Shown: positions 1 through 8,487, counted from the stretch's first letter. The stretch: 64,000 nucleotides of DNA from Bordetella genomosp. 10 (GCF_002261225.1 NZ_NEVM01000005.1:1302001-1366000); one strand, 5' to 3'. Translations and numbers: made by a program. The notes: generated by a model from the sequence alone, not told the origin.

Positions 1-525
1 GATATCTACCACGGGAATGCCGATGCGGGTAGGCCCCGAATCCGGCGTTCCGTTGATGCTCATCAAGCCGGCCATGCCCTGGATGACGGCGTCATAGCCC
101 GGCAAGGCACCCAGCGGGCCGTCCATGCCGAAGCCGGTGATACGGCAATGCACCAGTCGGGGAAAACGCCGCGCCAGGACCTCCTCGTAGCCCAGGCCCC
201 ATTTCTCCAGCGTGCCGGCCTTGAAGTTCTCGATGAACACGTCCGCGTCCTCCAGCAGGGCGAGCAGGCGCTCCCGCGCGTCCGCGCTCGTCAGGTCCAG
301 CGTGATGCCCCGCTTATTGCGATTGACGCCCGTGTAGTAGGACGCGGCGTCCTCGGTGAAGGGCGGCCCCCAGCGGCGCGTATCGTCGCCGCCGGGCGGC
401 TCCACCTTGATGACGTCCGCGCCGTGGTCGGCCAGCAACTGGGCGCAATAAGGCCCGGCAAGCACGCGCGAAACATCGATGATCCGCACGCCACGCAAGG
501 CGCCGAAGAGAGAAGAAGTCGTCAT
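1..525 (-). CDS. CaiB/BaiF-family CoA transferase, N-terminal part (cut by window edge)
   Basis: Reading from the ATG at 523-525 on the minus strand gives MTTSSLFGALRGVRIIDVSR, followed by VLAGPYCAQLLADHGADVIK and VEPPGGDDTRRWGPPF. This is the typical N-terminus of family III CoA transferases, which move CoA between carboxylic acids. Later segments (NRNKRGITLDL, DVFIENFKAGTLEKWGLGY, GYDAVIQGMAGLMS) are also diagnostic, and the aspartate in the GYDAVIQ stretch is near the position of the family's catalytic Asp. About 175 codons are visible and the frame stays open at base 1, so the C-terminal half lies outside. The gene is 20 bp downstream of the carboxylase alpha subunit and is probably the last visible gene of that operon. 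It could activate the acid whose CoA ester the carboxylase uses (inference); the substrate cannot be read from sequence. Confidence 0.9.
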   Translation of the reverse strand, partial: MTTSSLFGALRGVRIIDVSRVLAGPYCAQLLADHGADVIKVEPPGGDDTRRWGPPFTEDAASYYTGVNRNKRGITLDLTSADARERLLALLEDADVFIENFKAGTLEKWGLGYEEVLARRFPRLVHCRITGFGMDGPLGALPGYDAVIQGMAGLMSINGTPDSGPTRIGIPVVDI

Positions 526-545
526 GGATGGCATTCCGCAATGGG

Positions 546-2522
546 TCAGGCTGTCGCCAGGGGTTCGAGCACGGCGAGCAGCGCGCGCGCATTGGCCTGG
601 TCGCCGGCCTGGACCAGCACCCGCTGGACCACGCCGTCGAAAGGCGCGACGTGCTGCGTCTGCATCTTCATGGCCTCGGTAATGGCGACCACGTCGCCGC
701 GCGCAACGCGGTCGCCCTCCGCCGCGCGCACCTCGATGACGCGGCTGCTCGTGGCGGCGCGCAATTCTCCGTTGGCGTCGTCGTCCGCCCCGTCGGTTCG
801 CGCCGACAGGCTCACGTCCTGGAAGCGGCGCGCAACGCCGTCGCGGTGCAGATGCAGCACGTCGCCCGCGCGGACGTAGACGGCGCGGCCCGCGACGCCA
901 TCCAACAGATAGGAAACCTGTCCCGCCGCATCGTCGCCGACGGTCTCATCGAGCAAGGCGATCTCCAGCGCCGCATCGTCCCCGGACACCCGATAGACGC
1001 AGTTCTCCCGCAGAACACGGACGGCCACGGCGTCCCCCTCCTCGCCCTCGCGCAATGCCAGCAGCGCCGGCAAGCGGCGCGACGGAATGTCGCGCATGCC
1101 GCCGGGGTGGCTCAGCAGCGCGGCGGCCAGGGCCGTGTCCTGCCACAGGCGGGCCGGGTCGGGCGCCGTCAATGCCGCGTAATGCCGCGCGATGAAGCCC
1201 GTGTCCGACGCCCCCGCGGCGAACGCGGGATGCGCCAAGCAGCGTCCCAGGAACTCGAGATTGGTGCGCACCCCCAGCACGACGGTCTCGCGCAAGGCCG
1301 CCCGCATCCGCCGGATGGCGGTGTCGCGGTCCGCGGCGTGCACCACCAGCTTGGCGAACATCGAGTCGTAATAGGGGGAAATCTCGTCGCCGGAACGGAT
1401 ACCGGATTCGACGCGGACCTCGCGCGGCGCGCGCCATAGCGCGACCACGCCGCTCTGCGGCATGAAATCCGCGGCGCCGTCCTCCGCGCAAAGGCGGACC
1501 TCGATCGCATGCCCCTCCAGGCGGATATCTTCCTGGCGCAAGGCCAGGGGCTGCCCCATCGCGATCTCGAACTGCAGCGCCACCAGGTCCAGGCCCGTGA
1601 TGGCCTCGGTCACGGGATGCTCGACCTGCAATCGGGTGTTCATCTCCATGAAGTAGAACTCGCCGTTGCCGTCCAGCAGGAACTCCAGCGTTCCCACGCC
1701 CTCATAAGCGATGGCCTTGACCGCGGCGACCGCCGCGCGCCCCATGGCGGCGCGCGTCCGCGCGTCGATGCCCGGACCCGGCGCCTCCTCGATCACCTTC
1801 TGGTGGCGGCGCTGGATCGAGCAATCGCGTTCGCCCAGGTGTATCGCGTGCCCGTAGCGGTCGGCAACCACCTGGATCTCGATATGGCGCGGCTGCTGCA
1901 CGGCTCGCTCGATGATGACGGCGGCGCTGCCGAAGGCGCTCAGCGCTTCGGACTGGGCGGCGCGCAGCGCCTCGGCGAACAGATGCCGTTCGAACACCAC
2001 GCGCATGCCGCGGCCGCCCCCGCCCGCCGTGGCCTTGATCATGACCGGATAGCCGATGCGGTCGGCCTCCGCCCGCAGGGTCTCGGCCGACTGCTCCGCG
2101 CCTTCGTAGCCGGGCACGCAGGGGACGTCCGCGGCGCGCATCAGGCGCTTGGCGTTGGCCTTGTCGCCCATATCGCGGATGGCCTTGGGCGACGGGCCGA
2201 TGAAGATCAGGCCCGCGTCCGCGCACGCGGCGGCGAAGGCGGCGTTTTCCGCCAGGAAGCCGTAGCCGGGATGGATCGCATCGGCGCCGCTGCGCCGGGC
2301 GGCGTCGATGATCGCGTCGATATTCAGATAAGACGCGGCCGGCGCGGACTCGCCGATGCAGACGGACTGGTCCGCGGCCTGGACGTGCGCGGCGCGCATG
2401 TCCGCGCGCGAGTACACCGCGACCGTCGCGATGCCCATGCGGCGCGCGGTGCGCATGATACGCAGCGCGATCTCGCCGCGGTTGGCGACGAGCACTTTCT
2501 GGATAGGGGAATGATCGTTCAT
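546..2522 (-). CDS. Biotin-dependent acyl-CoA carboxylase, alpha subunit (biotin carboxylase + biotin carrier)
   Basis: A 658-residue protein that carboxylates its own biotin using ATP and bicarbonate, then delivers the carboxyl group to the beta subunit. The ATP-grasp biotin carboxylase domain fills roughly residues 5-450: the glycine-rich KATAGGGGRGMR at 163-174, RDCSIQRRHQKVIEEAP at 232-248 and EMNTRLQVEHPVTE at 293-306 are all intact. A biotinyl domain ends the protein, with the biotin-accepting lysine in EAMKM at about residue 619. Length and layout match the alpha subunits of 3-methylcrotonyl-CoA and geranyl-CoA carboxylases rather than the single-domain AccC. It starts 18 bp after the beta subunit gene ends, so the two are co-transcribed. 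The acyl-CoA substrate is uncertain; a leucine/isovalerate or acyclic terpene route would be typical of this family. Confidence 0.93.
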   Translation of the reverse strand: MNDHSPIQKVLVANRGEIALRIMRTARRMGIATVAVYSRADMRAAHVQAADQSVCIGESAPAASYLNIDAIIDAARRSGADAIHPGYGFLAENAAFAAACADAGLIFIGPSPKAIRDMGDKANAKRLMRAADVPCVPGYEGAEQSAETLRAEADRIGYPVMIKATAGGGGRGMRVVFERHLFAEALRAAQSEALSAFGSAAVIIERAVQQPRHIEIQVVADRYGHAIHLGERDCSIQRRHQKVIEEAPGPGIDARTRAAMGRAAVAAVKAIAYEGVGTLEFLLDGNGEFYFMEMNTRLQVEHPVTEAITGLDLVALQFEIAMGQPLALRQEDIRLEGHAIEVRLCAEDGAADFMPQSGVVALWRAPREVRVESGIRSGDEISPYYDSMFAKLVVHAADRDTAIRRMRAALRETVVLGVRTNLEFLGRCLAHPAFAAGASDTGFIARHYAALTAPDPARLWQDTALAAALLSHPGGMRDIPSRRLPALLALREGEEGDAVAVRVLRENCVYRVSGDDAALEIALLDETVGDDAAGQVSYLLDGVAGRAVYVRAGDVLHLHRDGVARRFQDVSLSARTDGADDDANGELRAATSSRVIEVRAAEGDRVARGDVVAITEAMKMQTQHVAPFDGVVQRVLVQAGDQANARALLAVLEPLATA

Positions 2523-2540
2523 GATGGCGACGAAGACGGT

Positions 2541-4175
2541 TCAGGGACGGGCCACGGAGAACTGCATGGGCTGGACCTCGCGCCGCCGCGCATCGCGGCA
2601 CAGGCGCAAGGTCCATGCGAGCACGGCGCGCGTATCGCGCGGGTCGATGACGCCGTCGTCGAGCAGGCGCGCGCTCGTCGCGAACACGTCCATCTGGCTC
2701 TGGAAGTTGCCCACGATGCTGTCGCGCAGGCTGGCCATCCGCTGTTCGTCCACGGGCTTGCCCTCGCGCTCGAGCTTGGCGCGGGTCACCGTGGTCATGG
2801 TGAGCGCCGCCTGTTCGGGCCCCATGATGGCGCAGCGCGCATTGGGCCAGGAAAAGCAGAAACTCGGGTCGAACGCGCGGCCGCACATGGCGTAATGCCC
2901 GGCGCCGAACGAGGCGCCGCAGAACAACGTGATCTGCGGCACCGTGGCGTTGGTGATGGCCTGGATCATCTTCGACCCGTGCTTGATGCTGCCGGCCTCC
3001 TCGTAGGCGCGCCCCACCATGAAGCCCGTGGTGTTGTTCAGGTAAAGCAGGGGCGTGCGCGACTGGCAGCATGCCTGGATGAAATGGGTCGCCTTGGCCG
3101 CGCCGTCCGGATCGATCGGGCCGTTATTGGTGATGATGCCGACCGGCATGCCGTCGATGCGCGCCAGTCCGCACACGGTAGCCTCGCCGTAGCGCTCGCC
3201 GAAGGGCTGGAAGTCGGAATCGTCGACCAGGCGGGCGATGACCTCGCGCATGTCGACCGGCGTCTTGTCATCCATCGGCATGATGCCCAACAGCTCCTCG
3301 GCATCGTAGCGAGGAGGACGCACGGCAGGCGCGGCGCCGCGCCGCGGCGCATCGGCGTCCTGGTTCCAGTCCAGCGACGCCACGATTTCGCGCGCGATCC
3401 GTATCGCGTCATGGTCGTCGCGCGCCAGGTAGTCGCCCAGGCCCGAGACCGCGCAGTGCATGGCCGCGCCGCCCAGCTCCTCGTCCGTGGCGGTTTCGCC
3501 CGTCGCCGCCTTCAGCAAGGCGGGACCGGCCAGATAGGCGCGCGAACGTCCCTCGACCAGGATGATGTAGTCCGACAAACCGGTCTGGTAGGCGCCGCCC
3601 GCCGTCGACGGCCCGTGGGTCACGGTGATGACGGGTATGCCGACAGCCGAGAGGCGCGCCAGGTTGCGGTACTTTTCGCCGCCGCGCACGAAGTTCTCGA
3701 CGTTGTAGTTCATCAGGTTGCCGCCGGCGCTTTCGATCAACTGCACGTAGGGCAGGCGGTTCTTCAGCGCGATCTCCTGCATGCGCAGCATTTTTTCCAG
3801 GCCCTTGGGCTGGAACGCGCCCGCCTCGATCCCGGAATCGGACGCGCAGATCATGCAGGACACGCCGTGGATTTCACCGATGCCGGCGATAAGGCCGCCG
3901 CCCGCGACGAGACGCCCCTGCGCGTCGGCCGCCTTCATGCCGTAGCCGGCCAGCGTGGCCAGTTCCAGGAAGGCGCCGGCGCGGTCGAGCAGCAGTCCGA
4001 CCCGATCCGCGGGCAACAGTTGTCCGCGGGCCTCGAACCTCGGCCGGGCCGCCGAGGATTTTTCACGGGTATCCGCCTCGACGCGGCGTACGCGTTGCAG
4101 GAGCGCGAGCATGCTTTCGCGATTGCGACGGAAAGGCTCCGCCGTCACCGCGAGACGCGATTCAAGTGTGGTCAT
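2541..4175 (-). CDS. Acyl-CoA carboxylase, beta subunit (carboxyltransferase)
   Basis: A 544-residue carboxyltransferase that passes CO2 from carboxybiotin to an acyl-CoA. The N-terminal half carries the acyl-CoA side of the crotonase-fold pair (GGGLIAGIGEIHG, then FQPKGLEKMLRMQEIALKN and LPYVQLIESAGGNL, and VTHGPSTAGGAYQ). The C-terminal half carries the carboxybiotin side (GFMVGRAYEEAGSIKHGSKM, TLFCGASFGAGHYAMCGRAF, FCFSWPNARCAIMGPEQAA). Those motifs and the length fit the methylcrotonyl/geranyl-CoA carboxylase beta family better than the propionyl-CoA family. It is the first gene of the operon, with ATG at 4173-4175, and follows a 190-bp leader that holds a candidate sigma-70 promoter and two operators. 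Substrate identity is not resolved. Confidence 0.92.
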   Translation of the reverse strand: MTTLESRLAVTAEPFRRNRESMLALLQRVRRVEADTREKSSAARPRFEARGQLLPADRVGLLLDRAGAFLELATLAGYGMKAADAQGRLVAGGGLIAGIGEIHGVSCMICASDSGIEAGAFQPKGLEKMLRMQEIALKNRLPYVQLIESAGGNLMNYNVENFVRGGEKYRNLARLSAVGIPVITVTHGPSTAGGAYQTGLSDYIILVEGRSRAYLAGPALLKAATGETATDEELGGAAMHCAVSGLGDYLARDDHDAIRIAREIVASLDWNQDADAPRRGAAPAVRPPRYDAEELLGIMPMDDKTPVDMREVIARLVDDSDFQPFGERYGEATVCGLARIDGMPVGIITNNGPIDPDGAAKATHFIQACCQSRTPLLYLNNTTGFMVGRAYEEAGSIKHGSKMIQAITNATVPQITLFCGASFGAGHYAMCGRAFDPSFCFSWPNARCAIMGPEQAALTMTTVTRAKLEREGKPVDEQRMASLRDSIVGNFQSQMDVFATSARLLDDGVIDPRDTRAVLAWTLRLCRDARRREVQPMQFSVARP

Positions 4176-4223
4176 GGCAAACCTTGGCCGACGGCGGGGC
4201 CGTGCTGGCAGACGTTGTCTCAG

Positions 4224-4244
4224 AAGTTTCGTTTATCGAAACTT
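4224..4244. promoter_or_regulatory. IclR-like operator, proximal copy
   Basis: A perfect inverted repeat AAGTTTCG-TTTAT-CGAAACTT with 8-bp arms and a 5-bp centre. It lies about 50 bp upstream of the carboxylase beta start codon and just downstream of the candidate -10 box. The core TTTCG-N5-CGAAA resembles operators reported for IclR-family regulators. No regulator gene is visible nearby, so the family assignment is inference. Confidence 0.6.
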
Positions 4245-4263
4245 GAACTTGTTTGGTTGAGAC

Positions 4264-4292
4264 AGTCTATTGACCATTATTTGACGCCGCAA
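4264..4292 (-). promoter_or_regulatory. Candidate sigma-70 promoter of the carboxylase operon
   Basis: On the minus strand TTGCGG (4292-4287) and TAGACT (4269-4264) are separated by exactly 17 bp. Neither box is perfect. The placement between two near-identical operators, one upstream of the -35 and one over the start region, supports it. Confidence 0.4.
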
Positions 4293-4310
4293 TGGTCCCA
4301 GGCGATAAGG

Positions 4311-4325
4311 TTTCGTTTAACGAAA
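4311..4325. promoter_or_regulatory. IclR-like operator, distal copy
   Basis: A second inverted repeat, TTTCG-TTTAA-CGAAA, with the same arms and spacer length as the copy at 4224-4244. The centres are 84 bp apart, close to eight helical turns, which would put both sites on one face of the DNA and allow a looped repressor (inference). Confidence 0.55.
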
Positions 4326-4369
4326 TACGGAAAACAGAGCGATGGCTCGCAGCTACGGCTTCCCGGACC

Positions 4370-5149
4370 TCAGCCGTTCTTGTCTCCCGGCGCGCCGCCG
4401 GCGTGCTTCAGGGCCGCGATACGCGCCGGCGGCAGGGATTCGATCGCGCGGGCGAATTCGCCCGGCTGGCGATCCTTCTGCTCCAGGACCGACTTGATCG
4501 CCGGGTCCTGGTCGAAATTGGCGGCCACCGTGAAATACATCTTCATGTACTCGCGCATGTCGGCGGCGTCCTCGATGCGGTATTTTCCCCAGGACGTCCT
4601 GGTGACGTGGGCGACCGCGTGCAGGACTTCATAGGGATTGCCGAAGCCGGTCAATGCATCCTTGTGCTCGCGCCATAGCCAGCGCGTCGTCTCCACGATC
4701 GGCAGACGGGTGTCGCCGAGCAGCTTCCGGCTGAGCGCCATCTCGACGTGCTCGTCCGGGTAGATATGCAATTCAAGATAGACCGGCCCATCGCCCCGCG
4801 GAATCTCCGTGGCCGGAAAATTCACCGCCGTTTCCCGCGTGAAAAAATACTGCTCGATGTTCTTGTCGTAGAGATGCTGGCCCAGGATCTCGGGGTCGGC
4901 GGCTCGCCATTTGGCCGTGAACTCGGTGCCCTTGAGCGTATAGCAGCACGCCACCGAGCCCTCGCCGCCGCCCACGCTCACCTGCATCGTGAAGGCGCCC
5001 TTGCCCCTCTTGTCGGTGAGCGCCACGGTGTCGATGTCGAACTGCGTGTAGTTGAAGACGACGAAGTTCATGCCTCCGTAGGTGGGCTCGCCGTCACAGC
5101 CTGCCAACAATCCCGCCGACATCAGGACCGCCATCAACATCTTGCGCAT
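4370..5149 (-). CDS. DUF3304-type lipoprotein, candidate immunity protein for the phospholipase effector
   Basis: A 259-residue protein whose first residues, MRKMLMAVLMSAGLLAGCDG, form a lipoprotein signal with the lipobox LAGC. The lipid-anchored Cys is followed by Asp, which in E. coli would favour retention in the inner membrane; that rule may not hold here. The mature part (GGMNFVVFNYTQFDID, VGGGEGSVACCYTLKGTEF) resembles DUF3304 proteins as I recall them, which often lie next to T6SS phospholipase effectors. It is the last gene of the vgrG-phospholipase operon. A periplasm-facing lipoprotein there is a plausible neutraliser of a periplasm-delivered phospholipase, but this is inferred from position. 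No enzymatic motif is visible. Confidence 0.7.
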   Translation of the reverse strand: MRKMLMAVLMSAGLLAGCDGEPTYGGMNFVVFNYTQFDIDTVALTDKRGKGAFTMQVSVGGGEGSVACCYTLKGTEFTAKWRAADPEILGQHLYDKNIEQYFFTRETAVNFPATEIPRGDGPVYLELHIYPDEHVEMALSRKLLGDTRLPIVETTRWLWREHKDALTGFGNPYEVLHAVAHVTRTSWGKYRIEDAADMREYMKMYFTVAANFDQDPAIKSVLEQKDRQPGEFARAIESLPPARIAALKHAGGAPGDKNG

Positions 5150-5175
5150 TCATCGCTCCAGGAACTTATGCTCCT

Positions 5176-5190
5176 CCCCCGCGCAGGGGG
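5176..5190. repeat. GC-rich hairpin in the spacer between two effector-module genes
   Basis: CCCCC-GCGCA-GGGGG sits between the DUF3304 gene and the first small membrane protein, inside a stretch rich in CCTCC and GGAAGG. It resembles the short REP-like hairpins scattered through Bordetella-type intergenic DNA. It could stabilise or attenuate the operon transcript; no T-run follows it on the coding strand. Confidence 0.35.
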
Positions 5191-5219
5191 GGAAGGCTGC
5201 GGAAGGCAAAAAGCGCGTA

Positions 5220-5576
5220 TCAAGCCGCGTCGCCCTTGCGTTCCGGGCGGCAGTAATGCAGGAGGATCTGGATGACGGCCAGGACCAGCGTGGGCGACAT
5301 GCTGGTCGCCACGTCGACGAGCACGTAGAAGTACTCCCGCGTGGACGTTTGCGATACGTAGAAGCAGACGGAGCTGTAGACCACCGTCACCAGGATCGCG
5401 ACGATGGAGATTGCGGTGAAGAAGGCCCGCGCGCCCGGCGAGCCCACGGGGCTCCTGCCGCGCGTCAGTTCGCCGCACAAGCCGACGAGGACGACGAAGG
5501 GCCAGATGAACCAGGTCGCCCGCACGGCGACCGCCCCCGTGTCCAGCAATGCGGCGATCGAAAGTTGCGTTCCCAA
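5220..5576 (-). CDS. Small three-helix membrane protein, candidate T6SS immunity protein (copy 2)
   Basis: About 118 residues with three hydrophobic segments: WFIWPFVVLVGLCGE, AFFTAISIVAILVTVVYSSV and SPTLVLAVIQILLHY. A longer reading from a TTG at 5603 is possible. I chose the TTG at 5574-5576 because it follows a GGGAG ribosome site and because the product then aligns without gaps with the paralogue encoded at 5638-6000 (GTQLSIAALLDTGAVAVR against DAQDLITGFLDNGMLAIR; both have GE-TRG after the first helix). It sits downstream of the phospholipase D effector. Tandem immunity copies are known for Tle5-type phospholipases, so an immunity role is the best guess. No homologous family is recognised. 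Confidence 0.68.
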   Translation of the reverse strand: MGTQLSIAALLDTGAVAVRATWFIWPFVVLVGLCGELTRGRSPVGSPGARAFFTAISIVAILVTVVYSSVCFYVSQTSTREYFYVLVDVATSMSPTLVLAVIQILLHYCRPERKGDAA

Positions 5577-5637
5577 TCCTTGCTCCCTCAGTCGAATTCT
5601 CAAGGATATACGGGATTGACCGCGGGGGCGGCGTGTC

Positions 5638-6000
5638 TCAGAAAGCCGGCCCGGATCCCTGGCTTTTCCCTTTCCGCCGATGGAGCACGATGTCGATGAT
5701 CGCGAAGATCGACGCGGGAAGCATGGCCAGGAAGAACGTGATCATGACGAAGCCGTAGTTGTGGTCATAGTTGGCCACCGCCACCATGCACAACAAGCAG
5801 TAGATCACGACGAAAACCAGGGTCAGGACCGATATCCAGACCGCGGCGCCGCGGAACCCAACGGTCCCCAATCGCCCCTGCCCGCGGGTGAACTCCCCCG
5901 CGATCCCCAGGACGCTGATGAGCGGCAGCAAAAAACCCAGCACCCTGATCGCCAACATCCCGTTGTCGAGGAAGCCCGTAATCAAATCCTGTGCGTCCAA
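5638..6000 (-). CDS. Small three-helix membrane protein, candidate T6SS immunity protein (copy 1)
   Basis: A 120-residue hydrophobic protein with segments VLGFLLPLISVLGIAGEF, AAVWISVLTLVFVVIYCLL and FFLAMLPASIFAIIDIVLH, ending in a short basic tail. It begins with TTG at 5998-6000 behind a GGGAG ribosome site, only 28 bp after the phospholipase D stop codon. It is clearly paralogous to the next gene at 5220-5576. Both use TTG, which may keep expression low. Its place directly behind a T6SS phospholipase makes self-protection likely, though a role in effector loading or membrane insertion cannot be excluded. Confidence 0.72.
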   Translation of the reverse strand: MDAQDLITGFLDNGMLAIRVLGFLLPLISVLGIAGEFTRGQGRLGTVGFRGAAVWISVLTLVFVVIYCLLCMVAVANYDHNYGFVMITFFLAMLPASIFAIIDIVLHRRKGKSQGSGPAF

Positions 6001-6028
6001 ATCACTCTCCCGCCGATGCGCGACGGCG

Positions 6029-8404
6029 TCAGGTTACCGCTTCCTGCGGCTGCGTGCCGATCGGATCCATGGGCTTGTCCTTGGGCAAGCGTTCCGCGAT
6101 CATCGAGTCCATATGTCCAGGCGCGCTCGGCGTCTTGGACTGGCCACTCCCCCAATCCAGGGGCATCTCGACGAAGAATCCCTTGACGTGCTCCCGCAGA
6201 TAAGCAATGGCCTTGTCGATGTCGTGCGCCGTACCCCGCATGTAGGCAGGTTTCAGCGGCGGCATCTTGCTGAAGTCATGCTTCTTCTTGCTCTGCTCCT
6301 CGACCAGCTTGTAGCCGGGCATGGCTATGCCGTCCCCGGAGTACTGGACCGGCGCGTTCGGATCGACGCGCGGCACCTGCACCATGAGCATGGGATATTG
6401 GCGGCGCCCTTGCTGCAGGTCATTGAACGCATTGCGCGGCGTATGCGAAAACACCGTGTTATAGGCCTCGCGATTCGCATGCGCGCGGGCCTGGATCGCC
6501 TTGATGGTGGCGCTGGCCAGCGGCTGTTCGAGAATCACGCCGGCCGGCGGGCCGTTTTCTTTCTGGACGCCCGTGGTGCCCTTCTCGACACCCATGCCGA
6601 AATGCTTGCGCCAGAGCTCCATGCGCAGTTCGCGCGCGAATTTGCGCGTCACCGTCCGCACGCCGTCGCCGACATCGGTCATCCCCGCGCCCTCGTCATC
6701 GACGACCACGGCGGCCAGCTCGGTATCGCCATTGCCCTGCAGGCTGCGGTCGTTGATATTGGCGCTGCCGATGATGGCGACCGCATCGTCGACGATCGTC
6801 AATTTGCTGTGCACATAGATCATCTCGGTAAGGACGCCGGCCTTGGTCTTGCCGTAGTTGCGCAGATTGAGGACCGTCAGGTATTTCTTCCACTCGTCCT
6901 CCATGCCCCAGGCTGCCAGCGCCCGCTGCATTCCCGCGTTGGTCTCCGCCCGTGTCGCCAGTTTCCGCGCCCGGGCCTGCTTCGCGTAAAGCGTGGCGTT
7001 GATGCGGTTGATCAGGCTATTGCGGGCGCGCTTGACGGCTTGCAAGGCCCACCAGGTCTGCGACAGGACCGAGTTCTCCTCCAGTTTTCCTTCCGGATGC
7101 TCGGGCAGGACCAGATAGAGATGAAAGGGACGGCCCGCCCAGATCGCGCGGCCGATCGCATTGGCCAACTCGGCGACGATGGGATTTCTCGACGGCGCGC
7201 GATTGCCCAGTTGATCTTCCCCGCAATCGGTCATGAAGAACTGGTTCTCGATATAGATGAACGCCTGGGCCGACCGGATGCAGTTGATCATGGCATCGCG
7301 GATGCTGGTCTGGTGGGTGAAACTCCATAGCGCCCGCGCCGTCTGGACGATCTTGCGGCGCTTCGGATTGGGCGACTTCCAATCGTCGTTGACATAGCGA
7401 TGGTTGTTGTCCCACAGGCTCAGCTCGTCCTGCAACTGGAGCGAAGACGCCGACCGGCATATCTGCACTGTCGCCTTTCCACCGCCGGGCTTGAGCGGAT
7501 CGACCAGCGTGCTGGGGCCGCCCGAGCGCTCGAACCAGCCCGCGTCCATGGACCCGTCGAAAATATTCGTCCCGGAGCGGGCGAAGCTGTTCCAGCGCAG
7601 GACGAAGTTCACGAAAACGTCGAAAGCCGCCGGTCCCGCCACCTGCAACGCGACGTCCTCCCAACACTCGCGCGGCTGCGTCAGCGGATCCAGCACCAGT
7701 TTGCCGTCTTTCGGTCCGCGAAACCCCGGGCGCCCCCCGGCGGATTTGGTCATCGCCTGCTCGGTGTCCGTCAACGGCCGCGCGGGGTACAACTGTTCGT
7801 TGTACGCATCGTTGATCACATGAATGGCGGGATTGATGACCACGTCGAACGACGGCGTCTCCCACCGGCCATAGGCCAGGTCGATGCCGCCAAGGAAGGC
7901 GACTTTGCCGTCGACGACCACGAACTTCTGGTGATGGGAGAAGTTCTGGTTGGTGAGCACCCGATTGTCGTTCGGGTTCTGCAGCATGACCTTGATCGAA
8001 CCCTTGCCCTTGGGCAGGTTCAGCAGCGCTTCCTGCGTGGTGTCGTCATGCGTGTCGAGGAAGGCGGCGATCGAATCGTAGAGCAGGATGCGGACCTGAA
8101 CGCCTTTCTGTATGCGTTCCGCCAGCAATTCGGACAGGCGGCCGGGATGGCCCGGCTCGCCGCGATTGTCCAGCTCGACGTCGTAGTCCATCTGCCAATC
8201 GGCCATCATGATGAAATGCTGCGCGCCGCGTATGGCATCGGCCACGGCCTTCATGTAGTCGCGGCCGGTGATGTAGTACGTGCACTTGTTGCCGTAACGC
8301 GGCATGGCGAACGGCTGGTTCAAGTCGAAGTACTGCCCCGACACCGTGGTCATGGTGTCGGGCACGATCTGCGCTGTGTATTTGTCGATATCGAGATCGG
8401 GCAT
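6029..8404 (-). CDS. Phospholipase D-family T6SS effector (Tle5-like)
   Basis: A 791-residue protein with two complete HKD motifs, the hallmark of phospholipase D. Motif 1 is H158-x-K160-x4-D165 (HHQKFVVVDGKVAFLGGIDL) and motif 2 is H532-x-K534-x4-D539 (HSKLTIVDDAVAIIGSANIN). These hydrolyse phosphodiester head groups through a phospho-histidine intermediate. There is no signal peptide, as expected for cargo loaded on VgrG rather than exported by Sec. The gene lies 83 bp behind vgrG and 28 bp ahead of two paralogous membrane proteins, the standard spike-effector-immunity order. Length and organisation fit the Tle5 lipase effectors of the PldA/PldB type. Phosphatidylethanolamine is the usual target in that family; the target here is not shown by sequence. 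Confidence 0.9.
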   Translation of the reverse strand: MPDLDIDKYTAQIVPDTMTTVSGQYFDLNQPFAMPRYGNKCTYYITGRDYMKAVADAIRGAQHFIMMADWQMDYDVELDNRGEPGHPGRLSELLAERIQKGVQVRILLYDSIAAFLDTHDDTTQEALLNLPKGKGSIKVMLQNPNDNRVLTNQNFSHHQKFVVVDGKVAFLGGIDLAYGRWETPSFDVVINPAIHVINDAYNEQLYPARPLTDTEQAMTKSAGGRPGFRGPKDGKLVLDPLTQPRECWEDVALQVAGPAAFDVFVNFVLRWNSFARSGTNIFDGSMDAGWFERSGGPSTLVDPLKPGGGKATVQICRSASSLQLQDELSLWDNNHRYVNDDWKSPNPKRRKIVQTARALWSFTHQTSIRDAMINCIRSAQAFIYIENQFFMTDCGEDQLGNRAPSRNPIVAELANAIGRAIWAGRPFHLYLVLPEHPEGKLEENSVLSQTWWALQAVKRARNSLINRINATLYAKQARARKLATRAETNAGMQRALAAWGMEDEWKKYLTVLNLRNYGKTKAGVLTEMIYVHSKLTIVDDAVAIIGSANINDRSLQGNGDTELAAVVVDDEGAGMTDVGDGVRTVTRKFARELRMELWRKHFGMGVEKGTTGVQKENGPPAGVILEQPLASATIKAIQARAHANREAYNTVFSHTPRNAFNDLQQGRRQYPMLMVQVPRVDPNAPVQYSGDGIAMPGYKLVEEQSKKKHDFSKMPPLKPAYMRGTAHDIDKAIAYLREHVKGFFVEMPLDWGSGQSKTPSAPGHMDSMIAERLPKDKPMDPIGTQPQEAVT

Positions 8405-8487
8405 GATGCAGGGTTCGGTGCCGGCTTGTCGAACGGAGCGGCCGGCGGGCCGATGCAGAAAGAATAGTTATGGGAATGGGCGCATCG

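Noticed and set aside
1509..4634. Plus-strand open frame of about 1040 codons across the carboxylase operon
   Set aside because: Antisense to two well-recognised carboxylase subunits; its composition is typical of a shadow frame.
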